Assembly: GCA_034406715.1 (NCBI GenBank) | Contig: CP137870.1 | Location: 1,240,001 to 1,304,000, forward strand | DNA from: Rhodotorula mucilaginosa | Lineage: Eukaryota > Basidiomycota > Microbotryomycetes > Sporidiobolales > Sporidiobolaceae | Length of the DNA: 64,000 bases | Direction of reading: 5' to 3' | In this document: one piece after another, positions 22,823 to 33,944 of the stretch | Numbering within the stretch: the stretch's first letter is position 1 | Layout of the letters: the number at the start of each line of letters is the position of its first letter | Notes under the pieces: model-generated | What the model saw: the letters and a program-made list of their open reading frames with translations, nothing else | Database searches by the model: none | Told to the model about the DNA's origin: nothing | Position numbers and translations under genes: made by a program

Positions 22823-24054
22823 CCTTTTCCTTTGCTTGATCGCTGTTATGCAAGCGTATGGTAAGAAGGCGGGAAGAGAGGCGACGTCGCGGCTTTCACG
22901 CGACAAAAGTTTCATCATCTTCAGGTTCGCTCACATTCTATGGCACCCGCACGCGCCTACGCACCGCTGCTGATTGGCTCGGACTGTGATAAAGTGACTC
23001 TAAGAAGCTAAGCTCGATACTCGGGGTCCACCGCCCTGCGCTAGCCATCGCAGCCGTTGCTGCCACTCCGCGTTGGCTTTTCTCATCAGTGCAGCAGCTC
23101 GCCGGCCTCGAGGGGGGACGCAACGCGCTGATCAGAGCTATAGTCGCCACTCGCCATCGCTCAGGACTTCAGCTCAACTTCGAAGCAAAAGACCGAATCA
23201 GCTGTTGCCGTTCCCCCTCCGAGCAAAACCCCATTAGACCGCTTTCCCTTTCAACCGAGTGTGAGGAGCATGACTAGCTCAGTCAGAGCTCACGGGAGGC
23301 AGGTTCCGATGCCGCTCTCTCTGAGGCAACCCCAGCTGTCCGCATTTGCCGAGGACATGTGCGCCGTCAGAGAAAAGGGAACCGTTGTTAAAGGATGTCC
23401 GTTTGATTCCGGTCTCTTCTGCTGCTCTTGCTGACATGTGACGGCCTCGTCGACACTCAACACAAAGCGTGTCGCTTCCGCTGCCCCCTTGCGCGCCTTC
23501 ACCTGGACCAATCCTGCCTCGCACCTTGGCCCGCGTTGTTCGCCACTCCCTCCGGCCTTCGTCCCGCCGATGTCATTGACACGTCCTTGTGACCGAGACG
23601 CCAGAGCAAGTCTCGCCATGCATGTGCAGTATGCGCCCTCTGCCGAGGACACCCGTTGCCTCGAGGCCGGCGTTGTCGCAGCTTATTGGCGGGATCACTC
23701 GGAGCGCTCTTGCAAACGCCAAGAGCCCTCTCAAGGAGCAGCACTCCTTGGCTGCTAATCACCCATATAGCACATGTTGAGACGTCTCTAAGCTCTAAGT
23801 CTTGCCACCTCAGCGCAAAGTGAAGTGTCGCGCTGCACAACAAGGTGGCGCCTCCCTGGATAGTCTAAGCTCACGTATGCCCGGACTGCTCGAGGAACTG
23901 TGGGTTTTCACAGAATGTTACAAGTAAAGAATTCTAGAAGTATCAATGCAACCACATCCAGTGTCCCGTAGAAAGTGCCACCGGGCTTGGGCTGGGGGAA
24001 GGACCAGAGTAGAGCGAAGAACTACCAGTTCCTGCTGGTGTACAGAGTTGTCTT
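22823..24054. other. Gene-free upstream region of cyclophilin-40, left edge of accessory island
   Basis: About 1.2 kb. The part next to 22822 should be the cyclophilin-40 promoter. Beyond that I see no gene, repeat or RNA. Short open frames on both strands have no recognisable content. The DNA becomes visibly less GC-rich from here to about 28 kb. Confidence 0.4.
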
Positions 24055-24251
24055 GCGGGACCAAGCCGGATGCGCCAGGCTTTGGCGGTTGGCGTGAGCA
24101 CAACGCTTTTGCTGTGCAAGAGCGGGATCAGGAGCCGTCTGGACTTGTCGCAAGGTCCGACTGAGCGTGGAACTTACCCATCGTTCCCACGCTGCTAAGC
24201 CACATTGCTGTTTGAGAGCCTTCATGGTCAGTTACTGTAGTCTGACCAGGA

Positions 24252-25346
24252 TTAGAGAGGGAGAGAACATACGATGACAACTATGCATGCATGGCAGGCC
24301 TCTCTGACCGCGCTTGAAGAGTCGGGAGAAGAACCCGAACTCGAATTCCACCCTGACAGCTTCCGCTCCGCCTCCCAGATGATGCTGTTCACATTGAAGA
24401 GGAGTTTTGCGAGTAGCTGGGCGTATGTAGTAGTGATTGGCGTATCTAAGTTAAGCATCCGCAGGCCGTCTTGCTCCCTGTTCAAGGCGGCCCTCAAAGG
24501 GCCCCGATCTCGATTTCGGATAGCAATGTCAAGGCGCCAAATATGTCTCGCGGTTTCATGATTTCTCATGTGTGGGTCTTGATTGTTGAGATGTAGATCT
24601 TCATCTAGAATGTGAAGCAAGTCTTGTGCGGATGTGCTGAAAGTGGATTGAGCACGAGCAATCTCGTTTCGCTGAGCTTGCAGTTGGTGGCAAAGCAGGT
24701 CAAGAAAGACCTTCTGCAACAGACCGACAAAGGTCAATGTTCCTGAAGTGTAGCAATATATGTGATAAGGTAGACGAGCTTACTTGGGTGAGAATTATGT
24801 CCCGGTTGCTCTTGAAAACAGCTTGCAGCCTCTCAGGGATTCCTCGCAGTAGCTGAGGCTCCGAGGGAGTCCTTATAGAAGGGTCGAGAGCTGCGGCGTT
24901 GAGTGGCCACACAAGCGCAACAATGATCTTCGTCTGAAGAGACCGCGTACAAGCTGAGTCAGCCTGCGCGGTAACTAGGTGCTGAACGGTAACTCGTGAC
25001 GATGCAAGCTGACCACGCGTTCCCATGTGAGGTGTAGAACCTCCCATCTCATCTGGGAGACCAGATTTTGCAGAGTGATAAGGTTGTCGAGGAGAGCAAG
25101 CTCGACAGTAAGGCCCGTGCCAAGGCGATCTGGACGCTCCAAAGTCTGTCGATGCATCTCGTAAATTTGGTCCATCTTGCGCTTGACCAGGTCCAGAAGC
25201 TCCTGTATAGTCTTGCCTGGATCCGTCAGGACTGGCGTTTGCCGAGCTTGCTCGCGAGGGTCTTCAGGCTCCGCCTGGCGAATGTGCGGGATTTCCTTCT
25301 CGATCTCTCCGATGGTGTATTCGATTTCTGCTCGCACACTTTGCAT
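24252..25346 (-). CDS. Orphan helical protein A (family A-D)
   Basis: I do not recognise this protein. Model: exons 25346-25014, 24933-24784, 24713-24252, 314 aa, both introns phase 0. The start ATG aligns with that of gene B, and an in-frame stop lies three codons upstream. The sequence is mostly amphipathic helix: exon 1 has IQELLDLVKRKMDQIYEMHR and LERPDRLGTGLTVELALLDN, exon 2 has KIIVALVWPLNAAAL and LLRGIPERLQAVF, exon 3 has WRLDIAIRNRDRG and TTTYAQLLAKLLFNVNSI. The same blocks, in the same order and with matching intron positions, occur in B and more weakly in C and D. No signal peptide or membrane segment is obvious. A TCCGCGGA palindrome lies about 100 nt upstream. Confidence 0.7.
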
Positions 25347-25448
25347 AGCTTGTCAGCGGTCTCTTGTGTGTGTGCCCTGTGGAGGTGAACGTAGAGGGAG
25401 GAGACGTGGAAGCTAAGGTGGAAGATGGTGGCGAACGTCGCTTGCGAC

Positions 25449-25456
25449 TCCGCGGA
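25449..25456. promoter_or_regulatory. TCCGCGGA palindrome upstream of gene A
   Basis: Perfect 8-nt palindrome 103 nt upstream of the gene A start codon. It has counterparts upstream of B, C and D. It may be a transcription-factor site or, alternatively, part of an unrecognised upstream exon (it would read Ser-Ala-Glu). Confidence 0.4.
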
Positions 25457-26116
25457 GTTTCCGCTTCGACAGGAGTTACAATTTCGTGGGGAGGTGGACT
25501 CAGTCGGTGCACCGTGGGTCATGGAGCGTACGTATCTCCTGTAAAATGAGTCTCCTGGCACTCTCCTGGCGTTTTGGGTGAACGAGTCGGCAGTCGCACG
25601 ACAAAAGTTGCGTCTTTTTCTCCTTCCATGCCTCAAGCGCCACTCTATCGGCCTTCCTCTCCGTTACATGTGGCATGCTCCTCCCTTGCCGAAACTGCTG
25701 CTATGTACAAGCGCGATTTTGCAAATTCATGAGGGTACGGAGCGAGCTGCGAGAAAACGAAGATTGGAAAAACTCCCTCCGCACTGCGCTGACCGGCGCA
25801 AGGATCTGCTCTCTGCCCCCATCCTTGATACTCCGTACATAGTAAATAGAAAGTGTAAGCACTTGCGGACCCAGCCTATGCTCTTGGGGCACCGGCCAGA
25901 CACGGACAAGCTCAAGAAGGTCAAACGCATTTCAGCTATTTCACAGCAAGTATGTATAATGTGGACACACAGCTCAGGAGACTACTGCTACATATTGCGG
26001 GTGTAGAGTATGCGCTTGCGAGACCAGGATGGATGCGCCAGGCTTGAGGTGGCGGTTGGAGCCTGTAAGGCAAAAGGTTAAAAACCTGCTGGATCTGCTG
26101 CAGTGGGTATAGAGGC

Positions 26117-27252
26117 TTACACTGACTTGCAAATGCTGCCACTCCGCCAAGCCGCGTTCCTGATAGGTAAAATCAGCACAATGCCACAACCAGCACGTTG
26201 GCGAGCACGCACAATCACCAGCTTGCATGTGCTGCAAGTTGCTTTAAGAGTAGCGGCATCAGCTTCCCCGGGTGTGCCATCAGGCAGCACCGACTCAAGG
26301 GGCTTAAGGATAGTGTAATGTACATGCTCAAGAATGGTGAAAGCCACTGCTGCATATGTAGTGATTGTTATGGCCTCCTCGCCCCCCGATGCGCGGCGAA
26401 GCTGCAATGGGGCGGTATACGCCGAAAAATACTCCCGATCTGCCGCGTTGACACCAATATCGAGACGTCGGATGGGTTCCAGCTCCTTGAAATGGTCGTG
26501 CATGGTGTTGGCCCGCTCTGTGTCTCCACTCAGAACTTGTTGCAAAAAGATCAGCAGCTTGCGCACGGACGCATCTTTGACCTCTGTTTCGGCAATCTTT
26601 GCTCGGACCCTCTCAATACATATGTGTTGTAGGTGGACAAACACCTCCTGCCACAATGATTGCAGGTCGCAGGTCAGCTCATGTTCTCACTTGATATGCA
26701 AAAAATCAGCTTACCCGAGTGGCAACCACTTGCTCATAAGTGTTGAAGTCCGTGCTGATCCATGCAGGAAGCCCTGCCAGCAGCTCTGAGATCCGAAGAG
26801 TGTGATTATGCTCAAATGAGCTCGCGATTGCGGCACGAAGGGGCCACACAAGCGCGACGGCCACCTTTTTCTGCAGTATGCCATCTGTCAGCCTCCTGTC
26901 CATCCTATCAAGAAGGATGAGGCCAACTGACTGCGCGTTCCTGTGCAAGGCGTAGAGAAGCCTGATTGATCCGGGTGAACGGTCTGATGAATTCACACAG
27001 AACGAATAGGTCGGCAAGGAGCCCGACCTCAACGGTGCAGTACCGGTCGGGTCGCATCCAACGCTGCTGCTCGAGGGCATAGACTCGGTTTACAAGCTCT
27101 ATGGCTAGGTCCACCGCGTTGGTCAGTAGTGTGCGCGTTTCAAGTACCTCCTCCGCCTGATGCTCAGTAGGCGAGTGCCTGGTGAATTCGAAAGCCAAGA
27201 CAGCGGTAATATTACCCGCGGCGGCGGCAATTTGCGTCCGAATGGTCGGCAT
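26117..27252 (-). CDS. Orphan helical protein B (family A-D)
   Basis: Tandem paralogue of A; function unknown. Exons 27252-26932, 26870-26715, 26647-26117, 335 aa, phase-0 introns at the same places as in A. Matching blocks are LAIELVNRVYALEQQRWMRP with DRYCTVEVGLLADLF (exon 1), KKVAVALVWPLRAAI and ELLAGLPAWISTDF (exon 2), and IRRLDIGVNAADRE and ITTYAAVAFTILEHVHY (exon 3). The C-terminus CSTCKLVIVRARQRAGCG is Cys/Arg-rich. Protein identity with A is low over most of its length, while upstream DNA is well conserved. The frame upstream of the chosen ATG is also open, so a slightly longer N-terminus is possible; the ATG was chosen because it aligns with that of A. Confidence 0.7.
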
Positions 27253-27356
27253 AGCTTCCGTGATCTTGCTTTGCTGAGATTGACGAGCAGGGATGAAAGT
27301 GCAGAGCGAGAGCAAGGCCAAAAGCCCCGAAACTCATGGCGAACGTCCGTTGCGAC

Positions 27357-27364
27357 TCCGCGGA
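27357..27364. promoter_or_regulatory. TCCGCGGA palindrome upstream of gene B
   Basis: Same palindrome, 105 nt upstream of the gene B start codon, within a conserved block shared with unit A (GTCCGCGGAGTCGCAAC on the gene strand). Confidence 0.4.
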
Positions 27365-27820
27365 CTTCCCGCCCCAACAGGAGCTACACTTCGAGTGGGC
27401 ACAACGGCCATGGACGTGGGTGATCCATGGAGGGCTTTTGTACATATCTCTGGTGTTCTAAGTCTTCTGGCGTTATGGGTGAATGATACGAGTTGGCAGT
27501 CATACGATAAAAGTTACCACTTTTTTTTTCCCTGCCATGCCTTATGCGCCACTCTATCAGCCTTCCTCTCCGTTACATGTGACATGCTCTCCTCCTGCTT
27601 AAGCTGCTGCTATAAAGAAGCGCGATTTTACAAATTCATGAGGGTACGGAGAGAGCTGCGAAAAAACGAAGATTGGAAAAACTCCCTCTGCACTGCGCTG
27701 ACCGGAGCAGAGATCCTTCAGGCTCCTTTCTGCATCCAACCTAGATACTCCGTACATAGTAAATAGAGAGTGCAAGAGCTTGCGGAACCAGCCTGTGCAC
27801 TTGCGTTGCCGACCAGACGC

Positions 27821-29215
27821 CTGTCGAATATTCCTCGAGCTGCCGCGGAGTACCTGAGCGACAGGAGCTTTGTCGACATTGTCAAACTTGGCATAGCTCG
27901 CAATAGCTTGTGATAATGCTTGGGGTAAAATGGATAGGGAGACACTGCGGTTCCCGCCCCGAAACAGGAGCTTCTACGGACCCTCGGCGAGCTTTGAAGT
28001 CGAGTAGATAGGGGTGATTCGGCATCGCTAAATTTCCGACCTTCCGAGCTTTGGCATAGAGCGCCGGTCGCGTCAATAGCTCATAGGGATCTGAACATGC
28101 AGCACCGAATTCCCGACCATCCTCTTTCCGACGAAAGGCACCGCCCCAGTTTCCTCCCGGCCTTGATTTCTTGACGCGGCGACAGAAAGTGCAGTAGCAG
28201 TCTCGTTGGAAGTCGTGCGGAGCAGGGAATGTATTCAGCCGAGGTGTTGTGTGTTGGCTTGCAAGCGGGCTCTCATCCCCACCAGCAAGCAGCGGGCGGG
28301 GAGACCGTCTTCTCAGGCAAGGGAGAAACCGCCGCAGAGTTGGCGATAAGCGGGGAGCCAGCCTTCTCCTCTGGCCAAGCAAGCAAAGTATCCTGAACCA
28401 ACTCAGCGAAGCCTCGGAGCGGTCGTTAAGCGAGAGCCGAGGTCGGGCGCGCCTCACCCCCTTCCTCGCTCGAAGCTGAGCTGGAGATCCCTCAAACCGA
28501 TCTGGATCTAAACAATAATTTTACTTCTGGAATATAGCGTTACTCGACTGGAAACTCTGGACTGTTTTGGGTGAGCGGCAGCGAGCCCCTGGCGCCCTTT
28601 CCGAGCCTGTCAAGGCCCGCGGCCGGGCGCTAGCCGGGGAGGTCACGACGGGGAGGCGGGCGGCACTCAAATTCTTCTACAATAAGGCCTTTCAGCTGCG
28701 GTTAGGGGAGGCGGGCGGGTGCCGCAGAGCGTCTTGGGATCACGTCCGCAGGCGAGCGAGACGCAGCGAGCGAGACTGCTCAGCTGGTTGGAGCGCAAGC
28801 AGCTGCGCGACGGCGATCCGTTGACCAATTCACCTCACTTCACAACCATGGATCCGGGAGCCTGGAGAGGATTTTTTTTTTTCTTTTTTTCTTTTTTTCT
28901 AGACAATATGAAGCTTAGTTGGTCGCTCGGAAGGGGTTGGAGGCGCGCCCCGGCGCGCTGCTCGATTCCTCGCAGCGCTTGCCAAGATGATCAGGAGAGC
29001 CGAGTCGGGTGAGCCGAGGCCTCCCCTCAGGTGGACACGCTCTCCTCGTCAAAAAGAATGCGCCGCTTTCCTCGAGACCAGGCTAAGAGTGACAGGCGAG
29101 CCCATATGCTGTGCGAAGAAGAGAGGCTGCTGCCACTGGCTACGCGCTTCCGCTGCTCCGGTCCGCTTCCTCCGTCGCTGCCTCATCGCTCAACCGAACT
29201 TGCCTTCCACCGAAG
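27821..29215. other. Gene-free stretch between orphan B and the next orphan
   Basis: About 1.4 kb. A minus-strand open frame of about 190 codons (27882-28457) is Arg-rich, has no recognisable domain and no splice support, so it is not called. Part of 28580-28760 is strongly GC- and purine-rich, followed by a T-tract at 28872-28899. The rest may be the promoter of the gene at 29216. Confidence 0.35.
28872..28899. repeat. Poly(T)-rich tract
   Basis: Run of T interrupted by single C residues, about 320-345 nt upstream of the orphan gene at 29216. Such pyrimidine tracts are common in fungal promoters. Confidence 0.8.
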
Positions 29216-30719
29216 ATGGCCCCGGAACGGACACGGCGCCGTACACAGCCGATCCGAGCCAGCAAGATCAAGCACCATGCCCCGCCTCCGGTCGCCACGC
29301 CGGGCTCGAGCAATCCGGGCTACGTGCACGACACCTTGTCCGGTCAGTTCGTCCAACGGCGGCGCGACACTGGCCAACTCGGGAGAGACCGCAAGACCGG
29401 ACGCTTTACGCGCAAGTCATCAACGACTCCTCCAGCTGCGACTCGGGACGAGGCCACCTCGAAAGAGGCACTCGGGGCCGAAGCGGGCAGGACCGCGAAC
29501 GCGTATCTCGCCGTGACGGAACAGTTTGCGCGCGACCTCGACCACACCTACACGATCCTCGACCGAATCGAGACCGATCGGGTCTTGCTCTCGCTCGCCA
29601 CGGCCGTCGTGGCCGACATTGCCGAGTCGATATTCCTGATGCAGACGCTGGGGAGCCGCTACTCCCCCGATGCGATTCTGCTCCACGGTGGCGCCGTCTC
29701 GCGCAGGATCCTCGGCCGGGTGGCGTCAGACTGGCACGCGAGATCGCAGCTCGAACAGGCGAGGAGGAGGATCCGCGCTGTGAGTCCCTCGCAGCTTTTT
29801 CTTCAGGCGCCCGTCCGACTGACGCCTCCATCACGAGTCAACAGTGGACAAAGTGTCGCGGCTTTGCCGATGTCGAACGTATGCGCGGGGACCTCCAGTA
29901 CGTCACTCTCTCTGCCTCCTAGTAAACATAGAAACATTCAACTCATCCGGAATATTCAACTCGCGCAGGGAAACCTCGTTCTGGGCATCGCTACCGCTCG
30001 CAGTCATCGCGCGCGATCCCAAATTCTCGGCACTTTTTCCGGCAGACGGAGATAAGCAGCGTTGTGACACGATCCTCCGAGCGCTCACGCTCGTCTCGAT
30101 CTTGACCGCGCTCTCGTACGCCCCAGCTTGGTGGGGCAAGTACCAATCGGCGCCGGCGCAACTCGAGGTGCGAGAATCAAAGGCCGACTGGGCCACGCTC
30201 GCCGCCACATCGAACGGCCCTATTGCGCTCGGAGTCGTGTTTGCGCACTCGGCACCGGCAGCAGAGCGCTCGCCCTGGGATTTCCTGTTTGGCCCGACGG
30301 GCCCGGGTCTTTCGCCCGACGAGCGAGACTCGCTCGAACGCGAGGTCGACGGCGCGGCGTGGTCCATCGCCGAGCACGTCGACGACGAGACGCGCCGAGT
30401 CAACCTCATGGGGGCGATCGCGAGGACCAATGTGCGAAGAACCGTCTCGCTGTTTCGGCTCCGTCTGCACGTGGTTTTTTCGCTGACACTCGAAATGCCT
30501 TGCGCTCAGGGCCTCTCGACCGCCGAGCGAGGCACGGACACGGAACCATCACACACCTTGTGCGTGTACGAAGAAGCAGGGATCCCCGTCGGGTTCATGT
30601 TTCCGAACGCCAAGCGCGCCACGGCAATCGAGTCTGGCACCGAAGCGACGCTCGACTATGGCTTCGGCGGCGAGGCAGCGAGAGCGTCGGTCATAAATAC
30701 AACGGGGACGATGTCCTAA
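29216..30719 (+). CDS. Orphan protein with basic N-terminus
   Basis: Not recognised. Exons 29216-29779, 29845-29897, 29969-30719, 455 aa. The first about 75 residues are basic and low complexity (MAPERTRRRTQPIRASKIKH, then a second Arg/Lys patch), suggesting a nuclear or nucleic-acid-binding tail. The remainder is largely helical, with aliphatic segments (VLLSLATAVVADIAESIFLM and ILRALTLVSILTALSYAPAW) that could be buried helices rather than membrane spans, and a Gly/Pro-rich loop (WDFLFGPTGPGLSPDE). An optional 39-nt in-frame intron may lie at about 30472-30510. It stands alone between the A/B pair and MTA phosphorylase. I found no convincing match to A-D, and its second intron has a different phase. 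Confidence 0.6.
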
Positions 30720-32339
30720 GGAGGTGCCTGGACAGGAGCAGGTACGGGAAGGAGTATGGAACAAGGAGATTCCTGAAAAGCGGCGAAACCGAATACCCGA
30801 ACCGCTCCCGCAGTCTCTTCACCCTTGTCGATCCGCACCGAGCGCCTCGGGTCTACCGCCGCGTACGCTCTCTCCTCCGCCGGCCATCACAATCACGCCA
30901 AGAACCAAGCTGCTTCGTGCGACCAGGCTGCAGGTTTCCGCTCGGGCAACTCAGTTGGCTTCCTCGCCGCCAACACACCGTCTGGTACAAGATCAGCTCC
31001 TCTTCGTGACTCTGTCGCGTCGACCACAAGGTGTATGACGACGCTCATAGCGACTCCAGCAGCTCTTTGCGCGGCGACGTCAATCTAGGACGTGCACAGG
31101 TTCAGTTGCGTTCGTCCCTCGCGTGCCGGCCGATCGATGCTCAAGCTCGCTCGACGGCTTGCTACGGGCGTTCAACATGCTACTTTGACTCGACTGACTC
31201 GGTTACGGCGTCAGCAGCGCTGGCTTGAAACCACGTCGCTCTGCGAGTCGAGTCGATTCGCCTTCTCGGCTAGCATCGGTTTCGAGACTTGATCGGCCAC
31301 TCGTACCAAAACGCGCCTCAAACCCGCCTGCCAGCACAGCAACGAGCGTTTTCTGATGACGGAGAAATGAGGACAGGCTGTATGGGCGGTGAGGTGCGCA
31401 ACAGCAGGAGACTTGCGAGAGCGAGTTGCACGAAACCTCGAGCACGTTTAGCGTTCGAAAGGGCGCCAGTCCGTCAGCCCGGATGGCCAGAGCGCAGAAG
31501 GTAACGAAAGGCTCGACGGCAAGCCGCTCGAAAGAGACGTCGAGCCCGGGGCAAGGTTCGAAAGCGGCGGAACCCGGGTCAGCGTTGCGGCTTCATCCGG
31601 GGGAACTTGGCGGCTTTGAGTGACGGACCTCCATCCCCTCTCTCTCTCCTTCCTGCTTTCTTCCCACCTTGCCTCTACTCCCTGCCTCTCGAGTCGCCGC
31701 TCCCCTCCAGTCCGCAGGCTAGGACCCGTGACTCGGATGGCTGGGGATTCGAAATTGCTCTTTTCGCATCAAAACCTGCTCGCAGACAAGCTACACGCTC
31801 GCACTTTGCTTTACTCGCCCGCTTGACTCACAGCTCACTCGACGCGCGGCAACCGGCTGCGCGTGCAATGGCCATGGGCGAGCCGAGGAGGAACCAAAGC
31901 TTGGGGGGCTCTCGGTGGCGAGGTCATCCGGCCAGCTTGCCCGAGCGAGCGTGACAGGGATTCGGAGGCCCGAGGTCTTGAGGATTCGCCAATCAGCTCA
32001 TGATCGCCTTGGATCGCTCAAAAAGAATCAAAAGGAACGGCCGCACGAGGTCACGAGACCAGAGCGCAAGAGGATCCAAGAGCCGTGCGTGACCTCTTTG
32101 AGCCGAGGGATGCCGCGGCACGTGCAAACGTGACCTCCTCGCTTGCGTGACTCTGGCATTGCGCAATACCTGTGTGGGGGGACTGGACTTGACCTGGCTG
32201 TAGCCGAGCTTGTGCACCCTTTTTCTCCCTTCACTATACCCTTCGCCCGCGGGACCGAATCGATTCGCCGAGATCACCTCATCGACGCCGAGACTGCTGA
32301 CGCTGAACGAGAGAAGGAAGCCCACCGAAACTTGACGCG
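30720..32339. other. Gene-free stretch upstream of MTA phosphorylase
   Basis: About 1.6 kb. Open frames are short and compositionally biased. No splice-consistent gene, tRNA or repeat is visible. The region closes the accessory island that began near 22.8 kb, and its last part should hold the MEU1 promoter. Confidence 0.35.
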
Positions 32340-33710
32340 ATGCCACACGTTCCCTTCTTCACCAACCCGCAACGAGACGACAGCAGCATGTCGAGCACTC
32401 CCATCATCGGTACGTAGCCAGTCGTCCCCAGGGAGCGCACTCGGAACTGACCCCCTTTCGTCCGCAGGCGTCATTGGCGGCAGTGGCCTTTACAAACTCG
32501 ACAACCTCAAGGTCGAGCGTACGGTCAACCCTGTCACGCCGTGGGGCGTCCCATCCTCACCCATCACCATCGCCTCGCTCGAGACCCCGACTGGCAAAGT
32601 CACGCTCGCGTTCCTCGCCCGCCACGGCCTCAACCACTCGATCCCGCCCTCGAAAGTCCCCGCCCGCGCCAACATTGCCGCCCTGAAGCACCTCGGAGTC
32701 AAGGCCATCGTCGCCTTCTCGGCCGTAGGCAGCCTCAAGGAAGAGGTCCGCCCGGGCGACATTGTCATCCCCGACCAGGTCATTGACCGAACAAAGGTGG
32801 GTCACCGTTCTCTCTGTGGCGTTCCAAGGTGGGACCTTCAAGACTGACACCACAGACTGCAGGGCATCCGCAAATCGACCTACTTTGACGAGACCATGGT
32901 CGGACACGCCATGTTCGGCGAGCCGTTCGACGTCGAACTCCGCGAGGTGAGCCCCCCTCCTCTTTGCCGAGACTTGTTTACCGAGGCCTTCCGGCACACG
33001 CAAAACCGAACCCCGAGCTGACAGCCTTCCCCGAATCGCCTCCACGCAGTTCATCGGCCCGCTCGTCAAGCAGGCGATCGACTCGTTCGACTCGCACGTC
33101 AACCCGACCGACATGCCGCGGTTGCACACCGAGGGCACCCTCGTCGTCATGGAGGGCCCGCAGTTCTCGACCCGCGCCGAGAGCAACATGTACCGCCTGT
33201 GGGGAGGAGACATCATCAACATGAGCGCCATTCCTGAATCGAAACTCGCCCGCGAAGCCGAGCTGAGGTGAGTCTGGTTCTCGATCCAACAAGAGACGTG
33301 TATCGAAGATCGCGCAGAAATTGACGAGAGAACGCACGTGCAGCTACGCCCTGGTGTGCACTTCGACCGACTATGACGCGTGGCGAGTCGGTCACGCGCC
33401 GGTGACGGTCGAGGAAGTGATGAAGACGCTGCACACCAACGCCGCGCTCTCGAAGCACATTGCCGCCTCGATCCTCTCGGCCGTGCACGACGCCGTCAAG
33501 AACGGCCAGGTCGGCACGCAGGCCGCCGGCGCGATGAAGTACTCGCTCATGACGCCGCACAGCGAAGTCTCGCCCGCCGAACTGCACCGGTTGACGTACC
33601 TCCTGCCCAACTACTTTGACTACCCCGATCCCGCGACCAAGCTCGTTCGCAAGATCACGACAGAGGACCGCGACGACTACACCGGCGGCGAAAAGATAGA
33701 GCAGTCGTAG
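32340..33710 (+). CDS. MEU1: S-methyl-5'-thioadenosine phosphorylase
   Basis: Methionine-salvage enzyme splitting methylthioadenosine into adenine and 5-methylthioribose-1-phosphate. 355 aa; exons 32340-32409, 32468-32796, 32863-32946, 33050-33267, 33344-33710. The sequence shows [36 protein letters not shown] (phosphate and ribose contacts), [38 protein letters not shown] and [20 protein letters not shown] with STDYDAWR, all typical of MTAP-type trimeric phosphorylases. A second in-frame ATG at 32388 (MSSTPIIG) is the start most homologues would favour, so the first 16 residues may be untranslated. The residues after about 320 ([19 protein letters not shown]) form a fungal-type C-terminal extension. 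Confidence 0.94.
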
Positions 33711-33944
33711 ACACTTTTTTTTCCCCTTCCTCAATGTATCGCGCTCCATCATCTTGCCTCGGAGGTTCTCTTTTTCCTTCTCGGCGGGCGTTCTTTCTCG
33801 CGGAAAGCAGTCTTCTTTCCGGAAGCAGTCTTTGAAAGAGTACACCCGTACATGGCTTGTAAGCGAGCTGCAGACCGTTCTTAGAAAGCGAGGCGCACCA
33901 CATCGGAACTCTTTCATGTCTCTCCATCCACAGCACAGTTGAAC

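Larger units (their letters stand above)
24055..25903. repeat. Tandem duplication, unit A (carries orphan gene A)
   Basis: First copy of a unit of about 1.85 kb, matching unit B at 26015-27820 in the same order and orientation. The best matches are the 3' edge (24055-24099 against 26015-26060) and the upstream flank (25552-25903 against 27451-27820), which align at roughly four bases in five by eye. The genes between are strongly diverged. Confidence 0.8.
26015..27820. repeat. Tandem duplication, unit B (carries orphan gene B)
   Basis: Second copy of the tandem unit described at 24055-25903. Its upstream flank includes a TATAAA (27610-27615) and a short plus-strand frame starting MRVRRELRKNEDWKNSL, which is also open in unit A. 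Confidence 0.8.

Noticed and set aside
27882-28457. Minus-strand open frame of about 190 codons between orphan B and the 29-kb orphan
   Set aside because: Arg-rich with no domain and no splice or flank support; GC-rich DNA here gives long chance frames on several strands.
24252-30719. The orphan at 29216 as a fifth member of family A-D
   Set aside because: Intron phases differ and I could not align the signature blocks; any relation would be speculation.
31720-31770. TTCGAA-type box suggesting a tRNA
   Set aside because: No cloverleaf could be folded and no A-box lies at the right distance; similar hexamers are frequent here.
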